Shown here piece by piece: positions 1 to 7,100 of a stretch of DNA of 7,910 nucleotides; the stretch's first letter is position 1, and each line of letters starts with the position of its first letter. The notes under the pieces were generated by a model that worked only from the letters and a program-made list of their open reading frames with translations, was not told the DNA's origin and did not search any database. A program made the translations under genes and the position numbers. This DNA comes from Bacteroidales bacterium. Its GTDB lineage: Bacteria > Bacteroidota > Bacteroidia > Bacteroidales > F082. The stretch covers positions 1-7,910 of the forward strand of contig JANTGU010000094.1 in NCBI GenBank assembly GCA_024762735.1, in the 5' to 3' direction.

Positions 1-16
1 TTCGTTTTGGGTCGCT

Positions 17-32
17 CCCGAAAGCTTTCGGG
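17..32. repeat. Perfect 16-bp palindrome
   Basis: CCCGAAAGCTTTCGGG is its own reverse complement. With the hairpin at 66-85 it makes up most of the first 90 bases, which look like a non-coding palindromic (REP-like) element rather than gene sequence, although one frame is open through it. I recall similar palindromes as common intergenic sequence in Bacteroidota; dispersal in this genome cannot be seen from the window. Confidence 0.6.
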
Positions 33-65
33 ATTGGCTCCCTGCCCGAATGTGGTCAGGCGGGG

Positions 66-85
66 TTTCTTTTCGACAAAAGAAA
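66..85. repeat. Inverted repeat, 8-bp arms with CGAC loop
   Basis: TTTCTTTT (66-73), loop CGAC (74-77), AAAAGAAA (78-85): a perfect stem of A/T-rich composition, preceded by GGCGGGG. It is not a standard intrinsic terminator because the stem is A/T-rich and no T-tract follows on the + strand. More likely part of the same REP-like element as the palindrome at 17-32. Confidence 0.6.
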
Positions 86-204
86 TGAGCATAAAAAATC
101 TATTGATGCTGTCCCACTACGGTAAACAAGTCCTGTCCGCAATTTATAATTTTTCCAAATACCCATGCCGCCCTCTCTCCAATACAACGACGACAACCCG
201 CCAA
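86..204. other. Unassigned non-coding spacer upstream of promoter
   Basis: Between the hairpin and the promoter I see no convincing gene, RNA or site. One forward frame stays open through it, but the encoded peptide has no signal-peptide or domain character, and it lies before the promoter at 205-234. Confidence 0.5.
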
Positions 205-234
205 TTGTCTATCCTAAATATATTGTTACTTTTG
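205..234 (+). promoter_or_regulatory. Bacteroidota-type (RpoD/ABfA) promoter for the Kgp-like gene
   Basis: TTG at 205-207, a 19-base spacer, then TACTTTTG at 227-234. This fits the known Bacteroidota housekeeping promoter form (-33 TTG or TTTG, about 19 bases, -7 TAnnTTTG) at every fixed position of the -7 element. Transcription would begin near 239-241, giving a short leader of about 16 bases before the ATG at 256, without a Shine-Dalgarno sequence, which is usual in this phylum. It also decides the start codon, because upstream in-frame starts would precede the transcript. Confidence 0.7.
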
Positions 235-255
235 CTTTTTTGTAACCCAATTATT

Positions 256-3200
256 ATGAAAACATCTTACACTCTTTTGGCCAAAAGTATCTTATTGGCA
301 CTACTTGGCTTTTTTGCTGTTCAGGCAACAGCGCGAACCATCAAAACCAGCCACACCGGCAAACCATCACTGGTACTAACAGGTAAATCAGATTTAAAAC
401 TTCAGCTTACCAACATGGTTGGATACATTAAGTTTACTTATGTTGAAACCGAGAAAGGAACTTTTGCCCGCATGCAGGTGAACCATTACGCCAAATCGCA
501 GCAGGTTGGAAATCCTGAGCTGCCCGTCAGGGGCCGGCTTATCGAAATCCCGCAGGATGCCACCCCCGTGGTAACGATTACCGGATATAACCTCAAAGAG
601 TACAATCTCAGTGATAACGACATTCCCTACAAGCTAATCCCTTGCCAGGGACCTCAGTCGAAATGTGGTGCCAACCCCGAGTTTTTTTGGAACAAGGAAA
701 ACTATAAGGTGGATGCTTTTACACAGTCAAAACTGGTTACGGTGGAGGTGCTGGGTCAGATGCGTGCCGTCAGAATCGCGCGTATCAACATCAACCCCAT
801 TCAGTACAACCCTGTTAAAAACACCCTTCGTGTTTACGAGAACCTCCGTTTTGAAGTTACTTTTGAGGGAGCTGATTTGGCCAAAACCAACCGGTTGAAA
901 AAACGCTATTACTCGCCCTATTTCGAGGCTGTTTACCAGCAACTGCTTAACTATACTTCGCCGCTGTCGCGCGACTCACTAACCACTTATCCCGTTAAGT
1001 ACGCCATCGTTTCCGACCGTATGTTTGAAAACCAGCTTCAACCCTTTATTGAATGGAAATCTAAAAAAGGATTCAACGTAGTGGTAGGTTATACCGATGA
1101 GATTGGCAATACCAAAGAAAATATTAAAGCCTGGTTAGAAAACCTGTACAACCAGGGAACCCCCGAAGACCCGGCACCCTCGTTTGCCCTTTTCGTGGGC
1201 GACATTGCCCAGGTGGATGTTTGGAACAACGGAAACGGGGTTACCGACCGTAACAGCTGCGAATACACCAACGACCTGTTCCCGGAACTCTACTACGGCA
1301 GGTTCTCGGCTGAAACCACCGGCCAGCTTCAACCCTACATCGATAAAACCCTGGAATATGAACAATACCTGATGCCCGATCCATCGTATCTCGACTCGGT
1401 GGTGATGATTGCCGGCATGGACAGCGGCCACGGCAACGACTGGGGGAACGGCCAAATTAACTATGGTACCATCAACTATTTTAACGAAGCACACGATATT
1501 TATTCCCACACCTACCTCTATCCCAGTTCAGGAAGCAATTCGGCAGCCATTATTCAAAATATCAGCAACGGGGTTTCCTATGCCAATTATACCGCACATG
1601 GCAGTCCCAACGGTTGGTACGATCCTTCTTTTACCATTTCTGATATTCCAACGCTGCAAAATCAGGATAAATACGGGTTGCTTATCGGCAACTGTTGCTC
1701 TACCAGTGAGTTTCAAACCGATTGTTTTGCCGAAGAAATTGTGCGTGCCGAAAACAAGGGAGCTATAGGATACATTGGCGGTTCCAACAGCACTTACTGG
1801 GATGAAGACTACTATTTTGGCGTGGGCGTGGGAACCATTAGCGAAAACCCGCCTTCTTACGAGCAAACCGGGCTGGGAAATTACGATCGTGCCTGGCATG
1901 ATCATGGCGAGCCTTATGCAGATTGGTTTACCACCATGGATCAACACGTGTTTGCCGGTAACTTTGCCGTGTCGGAAAGTGGCTCTGATGCAGAACAATA
2001 TTACTGGGATATTTACAACCTGATGGGCGACCCTTCGCTGATGATCTATTATTCCGTTCCTGATGCCATGCCGGTAACCGCGCCATCCACCATCCTGGTT
2101 GGCATGAACACCCTTTCGGTTACAGCAGTGCCTTACGCCTATGTTGCCTTGTCGATGGCCGGGGATTTGAAAACTGCTGCGCAGGCCGATTCGCTGGGAA
2201 ATGCCACCCTGACCTTCGAGGCTTTTACCATTCCCGGCACAGCTGATATTGTGATAACGGCTCAAAACTATCAACCTTACATCTCCACCATCGAAGTGAT
2301 TCCTGCCGATGGTCCCTTTGTTACTTATCAATACCACTGGGTTAATGATACCACGAACGGAAACGGAAACGGCCAGATTGATTTTACGGAGGATGTAAAC
2401 CTTTCCGTGTCGATGGAAAATGTGGGTAACGATGATGCTGACCCCGTGATGGTAACCCTTTCGGTAAACAACGACCCCTTTGTTACCCTGGAAGACAGCA
2501 CCGAAAACTACGGGCTTATTGCCGCGCATGATTCAGTATTAATAGCCGATGCTTTCCGGGTGTTAACAGCATCCGACATCCCTGATGGCCACATCATCCA
2601 TTTTTCGTTGATGTCGGTTTATGGCAGCGATACTACGGTTTCATCGTTTGATGAGGTGGCTCATGCACCTCTCCTGTCCATGGACTCGTACACTATTGAC
2701 GATGCTTCGGGAAATGGCAACGGCAAACTTGACCCCGGCGAAACCGCCTTGTTTATGATAACCATGAAAAACAAGGGTACTGCCCCGGCAACCGGTATCC
2801 AGGCACAGCTGTCTTCGGCGAGCGAATACATTACCATCAATAACCCGACAGCTGCCTATGGCAACCTTGCGCCCGATTCAACGGCCACCAATAACTTTAG
2901 TGTAACCGCGGATGCTGATACCCCCGAAGCAACCATCGCTCCATTCAACTTCGATTGGGTTGCTGATAATAGTATCAGTGGGGCCGACAGCTTTGATGTT
3001 ATTGTCGGCCAAAAACCGGTAGCCATTATCGACCTTGCTTCTTCTACCATTTCACCCGATTCAATAGCTGCTTGTTTAACTATTTTAACCACCCCATCAG
3101 ATAGGTTTGACCAAATACCGGATAACCTGAACGATTACCAATGTGCTTTTGTTTGCCTGGGTATTTATAGCGATAACTATGTGCTTACTTATGAAGATGG

Positions 3201-3897
3201 AGTCAAGTTGGCTGATTTCCTTAACCAGGGAGGCCGTATCTATATGGAAGGTGGCGATACGTGGGATTATGATTCTCCCACGACCGTACACCCCATGTTT
3301 CACATTATTGGCCTCGACGATGGTTCTGACTTTTTAAGTACCATTGCAGGTGACGAAAACAATTTCATGAATAATTATACCTTTACCTACGAGGGGGCCA
3401 ACAATTATATCGATGAAATTGAACCTGACGATTCAGCCCAACTGCTGCTGATGAACATGTCGCCCGTACAAAATACGGCTGTCAGTTATTTTAACGACAC
3501 TTACAAAACCGTGGGTGCAACCTTTGAGTTTGGCGGATTGGCTGACAACGAAAACTGCAACAAAGCCGGTTACATGGCTGAAATACTATCGTTCTTTGAT
3601 GTTTCTTACACCTGGACAGGAACCAAAAAAACCAGGGAAACGAACAACAGTTTAGTACTCTTCCCCAACCCGGCCGCCACTCGCCTGTCAGTTAACTTTA
3701 GCAGTGTTGATGCAAGCGAATCACTGCTTGTTGTTTACGACATGGCCGGAAGAAGGGTTGTACAGCAGAGTGTAGACATCAGTGCAGGGAAAAACAAGAT
3801 TAATTTAAATGTGTCAGACCTGAAAAATGGTATTTATTCAGTTGAATTAACCACCCGTGACAACGTCCAAACAGGAAAGCTTGTCATAACAAGGTAG
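256..3897 (+). CDS. Gingipain K-like C25 cysteine peptidase, T9SS-secreted
   Basis: Predicted secreted endopeptidase cutting after lysine. Length 1213 residues from the ATG at 256. This start is chosen because it opens a clear signal peptide (residues 1-26, hydrophobic core then AVQATA) and lies about 22 bp after a Bacteroidota-type promoter; upstream in-frame starts would lie before that promoter and lack a signal sequence. Order: C25 propeptide (about 27-239, possible processing site Arg239-Asp240), catalytic domain (about 245-600), gingipain Ig-like domain (603-685), two beta-sandwich modules (about 686-915) with Gly/Asn-rich acidic loops at 698-713 and 816-829, glutamine-amidotransferase-like module (917-1120), T9SS type A C-terminal domain (1132-1213, starting near LFPNP). 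Catalytic Asp389, His448 (NYTAHGS) and Cys481 (IGNCC) match Kgp Asp388, His444, Cys477, with the same His-Cys spacing of 33. Kgp S1-pocket residues Thr442 and Asp516 correspond to Thr446 and Asp518. Family membership is very secure; Lys specificity is inferred from these residues. No Kgp-type haemagglutinin/adhesin repeats are recognised. Confidence 0.95.
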   Translation: MKTSYTLLAKSILLALLGFFAVQATARTIKTSHTGKPSLVLTGKSDLKLQLTNMVGYIKFTYVETEKGTFARMQVNHYAKSQQVGNPELPVRGRLIEIPQDATPVVTITGYNLKEYNLSDNDIPYKLIPCQGPQSKCGANPEFFWNKENYKVDAFTQSKLVTVEVLGQMRAVRIARININPIQYNPVKNTLRVYENLRFEVTFEGADLAKTNRLKKRYYSPYFEAVYQQLLNYTSPLSRDSLTTYPVKYAIVSDRMFENQLQPFIEWKSKKGFNVVVGYTDEIGNTKENIKAWLENLYNQGTPEDPAPSFALFVGDIAQVDVWNNGNGVTDRNSCEYTNDLFPELYYGRFSAETTGQLQPYIDKTLEYEQYLMPDPSYLDSVVMIAGMDSGHGNDWGNGQINYGTINYFNEAHDIYSHTYLYPSSGSNSAAIIQNISNGVSYANYTAHGSPNGWYDPSFTISDIPTLQNQDKYGLLIGNCCSTSEFQTDCFAEEIVRAENKGAIGYIGGSNSTYWDEDYYFGVGVGTISENPPSYEQTGLGNYDRAWHDHGEPYADWFTTMDQHVFAGNFAVSESGSDAEQYYWDIYNLMGDPSLMIYYSVPDAMPVTAPSTILVGMNTLSVTAVPYAYVALSMAGDLKTAAQADSLGNATLTFEAFTIPGTADIVITAQNYQPYISTIEVIPADGPFVTYQYHWVNDTTNGNGNGQIDFTEDVNLSVSMENVGNDDADPVMVTLSVNNDPFVTLEDSTENYGLIAAHDSVLIADAFRVLTASDIPDGHIIHFSLMSVYGSDTTVSSFDEVAHAPLLSMDSYTIDDASGNGNGKLDPGETALFMITMKNKGTAPATGIQAQLSSASEYITINNPTAAYGNLAPDSTATNNFSVTADADTPEATIAPFNFDWVADNSISGADSFDVIVGQKPVAIIDLASSTISPDSIAACLTILTTPSDRFDQIPDNLNDYQCAFVCLGIYSDNYVLTYEDGVKLADFLNQGGRIYMEGGDTWDYDSPTTVHPMFHIIGLDDGSDFLSTIAGDENNFMNNYTFTYEGANNYIDEIEPDDSAQLLLMNMSPVQNTAVSYFNDTYKTVGATFEFGGLADNENCNKAGYMAEILSFFDVSYTWTGTKKTRETNNSLVLFPNPAATRLSVNFSSVDASESLLVVYDMAGRRVVQQSVDISAGKNKINLNVSDLKNGIYSVELTTRDNVQTGKLVITR

Positions 3898-3932
3898 ATT
3901 TTAAAGTGAGCCCCGATCTCGGCCTCTAATCT

Positions 3933-3960
3933 CGGCCCCTGAGCCTGTCGAAGGGTGCCG
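3933..3960. repeat. REP-like hairpin just after the Kgp-like gene
   Basis: CGGC (3933-3936) pairs with GCCG (3957-3960), and CCCT (3937-3940) with AGGG (3952-3955), leaving T3956 unpaired. The core reads CCTGAGCCTGTCGAAGGG, a sequence I recognise as a very widespread short intergenic repeat in Bacteroidota and other bacteria. It is preceded by a 9-bp direct repeat ATCTCGGCC at 3916-3924 and 3929-3937. No T-tract follows, so a terminator role is uncertain. Confidence 0.55.
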
Positions 3961-4000
3961 AAGCAGCCAAAGGAATCTGCGTAGGAGGTGAATTATTCTA

Positions 4001-4017
4001 CGACCCTGTAAGGGTCG
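4001..4017. repeat. Perfect hairpin, 7-bp arms
   Basis: CGACCCT (4001-4007), loop GTA, AGGGTCG (4011-4017). It is followed 11 bases later by the hairpin at 4029-4048. The two together resemble a paired palindromic unit of the kind found in REP/BIME elements. That reading is an inference. Confidence 0.65.
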
Positions 4018-4028
4018 CATATTATTAG

Positions 4029-4048
4029 CCCGGGGTTTTAACCCCGGG
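4029..4048. repeat. Perfect hairpin, 9-bp arms, strong GC stem
   Basis: CCCGGGGTT (4029-4037), loop TT, AACCCCGGG (4040-4048). This is the most stable stem in the gap. It is followed by TATAAATAAAAA rather than a T-run, so on the + strand it is not a canonical terminator. It lies about 140 bp before the second gene, where it could block exonucleases or slow read-through. Confidence 0.65.
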
Positions 4049-4078
4049 TATAAATAAAAATCGAACCCGTTTTGGCGG

Positions 4079-4106
4079 AATTTTTGCCCCGCAGGAAGCA
4101 AAAATT
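4079..4106. repeat. Inverted repeat, 9-bp arms
   Basis: AATTTTTGC (4079-4087) and GCAAAAATT (4098-4106) are perfect reverse complements around a 10-base loop (4088-4097). It directly abuts the next hairpin and shares base 4106 with it. Confidence 0.6.
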
Positions 4107-4137
4107 GCCCGCCCGAACGTACCGTCTGGTACGGGCA
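4106..4137. repeat. Compound inverted repeat
   Basis: An inner stem CGTACC (4118-4123), loop GTCT, GGTACG (4128-4133) is perfect. An outer match TGCCCG (4106-4111) with CGGGCA (4132-4137) overlaps the inner right arm by two bases, so the two pairings partly compete. The structure ends about 52 bases before the ATG of the Rgp-like gene and may lie in its leader. Confidence 0.55.
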
Positions 4138-4189
4138 GGTGACAAAACATAAATGATTGGAATAGAAATAAATACAAAGTTATAAACGC

Positions 4190-7100
4190 ATGAAATATTT
4201 TTACATTTTGATGCTTTCGCTGTTCGGGCTGCAAAGCATGGCTTCATCACAATGGGTAGAAGTAACCTCCTCAACCCCCTCAAAACCGGTAACAACCCTC
4301 CAATCGTCCAACATCTCCACCTTGGTATTCACGGTATCGTTGAACGGGTTTTGGAAATCGGAAGTACAAACCCCGCGCGGAAGTGCCTGGCTTATCGACC
4401 TGGGAAACAAAGTGCGAAACCTTGAAAAGGGCGCACCGGACTTACCTTATGTTTCAACCTCACTCATTATTCCCGACCTGTCGAAAATGAACGTTGAAAT
4501 AGTTTCATCACAATATCAGGAGTTTCAAAATGTACTGGTCGCCCCTTCCAAGGGCAATTTATACCGCGATGTTGATCCGGCTACCGTTCCGTACGAATTT
4601 GGGCCTGTGTATCAAGTCAACAGTGAATATCCGGCAAACCTGGTCAGGCTTAACGAGCCATACATCGTTCGCGACTACCGTGGTGAATCTGTTTGGATTT
4701 ATCCATTTCAATACAATCCGGTTACCAAAACCCTGCGGGTTTATTACAACATCAAAATTAAGGTCACCGAAGCAGGAGCTGCAGAAATCAATCCTTTCAA
4801 CCGTACTGCCCCGTTAACCAAAATTGACAGCCGCTTTAACAACCTTTATAAAACGCACTTTCTCAATTATCAAACCTCACGCGATTACACTCCTGTTGAC
4901 GAACATGGCAAAATGCTGATTATCTCCTACGGTGATTTTATGGATGAGATGCAGCCGTTTATCGACTGGAAAACAGAATCGGGAACGCCCGTGGAGATGG
5001 TAGATGTAGCCACCATTGGCAATGCCGCTGCCATCAAGCAGTACGTGGCCAACTATTACAACAATCAGGGGCTTACTTTTTTGTTGCTGGTGGGGGATGC
5101 AGCTCAGGTTCCTTCCAGCACGGTTAGCGGCAACGATTCGGATAACGATTATACCTACGTAGTAGGCAACGACCACTATCCCGACCTTTTTTGCGGAAGG
5201 TTTTCTGCCGAAACAGAAGATCAGGTGACTACGCAGGTTGACCGTATGATTTCCTATGAAAAAACTCCCGACATGTCTGACACTACCTGGTACACCCAAT
5301 CGTTGGGTATCGCTTCTAACCAGGGTACCGGCGATGATGGTGAATACGACTGGGAACATATTCGTAATATCCAGGAAAATAAATTAGTACCTTACACCTA
5401 TACCTATTACTATGAACTTTACGACGGAAGTCACGGGGGTAATGATGCAGATGGCAATCCCACTCCGGCAGATGTAACGGCAGCCGTAAACGATGGCGTT
5501 ACCATCATCAACTATTGTGGGCACGGAAGCAACACCAGCTGGGGGACAACCGGCTTTAACAACTCCAATGTAAACGCTCTCACCAATGCCGGTAAACTGC
5601 CGTTTATTTTCTCGGTAGCGTGTGTTAACGGAAACTTTGTGAATCACACCTGTTTTGCCGAGGCCTGGATGCGCGCCGAAGATACTTTTGGTAACCCTAC
5701 CGGTGCTATCAGTACCATCATGTCAACCATTAACCAAAGCTGGAATCCGCCCATGTGCGGACAGGATGCCATGGATGATATATTGGTGGAGACCTATCCC
5801 GATAACATTAAAAGAACTTTCGGCGGTGTTACCATGAACGGGTGCATGGAAATGAACGATACTTACGGTTCACAAGGATATGAAATGACTGACACCTGGA
5901 CTATTTTTGGCGATCCGTCGTTAATGCTGCGCACGGCTGTTCCGCAGCCACTGGCAGTTACTCACCCGGCTACCTTGTCCACCGGCGATTTAACCCTGAC
6001 CATCAACTGTCCCGTGGACGGGGCACTTGCCACCCTCAGCATGGGAGGCGAAATATTAGGTTCCGCTACGGTATCCGGTGGTTCGGCCACGCTGGTTTTC
6101 TATCCTGCCCTCGACAGTATTGGGGATGCCAAGCTGGTGGTGATTGCTTACAATCATATTCCGGCCATCGATACTATTCCCATTATTTCGAGTGATGGTC
6201 CTCACGTTTTTTATGCTTACAACACGCTCAACGATTCGTTGGGAAACAGTAATCAAATGGCTGATTACACCGAAGACATCTTTATGACCGCCTTTTTAAG
6301 CAACAATGGAAACGAAGATGCTGTGGATGTTACCGCCAACCTTTCAACATCAAATCCTTATGTTACACTTATCGATACTACCGAAGATTACGGAACCATT
6401 GCGGTTGGCGATACGGTCGGTATTTATAACGGATACCGCTTTACACTGGCCGACTCGGTGCCCGATTTAACTCCGGTTACCTTTTCGTTACAAGCGGAAG
6501 ATACTTCGGGTCAGATTTACAACATGATGTTTACTATTACAGCCCATGCTCCCAACCTTCAATATATCGGTTATGAGGTGGTTGATACCACGGGTAACGG
6601 AAATGGAAACCGAAAACTCGATCCCGGTGAAACGGCCGACGTAAAGGTGTACCTGGTCAATGCGGGCTCCTCCGAAGCTTTTAACGTGGTAGGTTTGCTC
6701 AATGGCGATGGCAACTGGATTTCGATTGCCAACAACAGCATGAACTACGGCAATATGGCTGCCGGTGATACGGTAGTAGCTACCTATTCGGTAACCGCTG
6801 ACGGCGATACCCCCCTTGGATACAATGCCTGGTTTACCATGAATATTAGTGCTGACTTTGGTATTTCGGCCACCGGCCAGTTTTCGATGGTAGTGGGTCA
6901 ACGTCCGGTTTTGATTATTAAACTAGCTCCTACCTTGTCAGAAGACAGTCTGATGGCATGTCTCGCCGAGCTTTCTATCTCGGCTGATACTTCCGGGCTA
7001 ATTCCTGCAAATCTGAATGACTACCAGGCTGTTTTTGTTTTGCTGGGTGCCTATAGCGACAATCATGTGTTAACCGATGGCGAAGGCCAGGTGTTGGCTG

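Noticed and set aside
7..255. N-terminal extension of the first gene back to a TTG or to an ATG at 85
   Set aside because: The extension runs through palindromic repeats and the promoter, has no signal-peptide character, and would bury the clear signal peptide that begins at the ATG at 256.
1528..2529. 333-residue reverse-strand open frame
   Set aside because: It lies wholly inside the C25 gene, opposite well-conserved catalytic-domain codons, and its translation shows no domain pattern; it is a shadow frame.
686..3000. Kgp/RgpA-type haemagglutinin-adhesin (cleaved adhesin) repeats in the first protein
   Set aside because: Coordinates are approximate. The modules after the Ig-like domain carry GNGNG-type loops and do not show the adhesin repeat motifs I know from P. 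gingivalis.
4141..4189. Promoter directly before the Rgp-like gene
   Set aside because: TTG at 4157-4159 exists, but no TAnnTTTG follows at the right distance; the A/T-rich leader alone is not enough.
3901..4295. Small reverse-strand open frames across the intergenic gap
   Set aside because: Their sequence is translated palindromic repeat, they overlap one another and the start of the second gene, and no start signal supports them.
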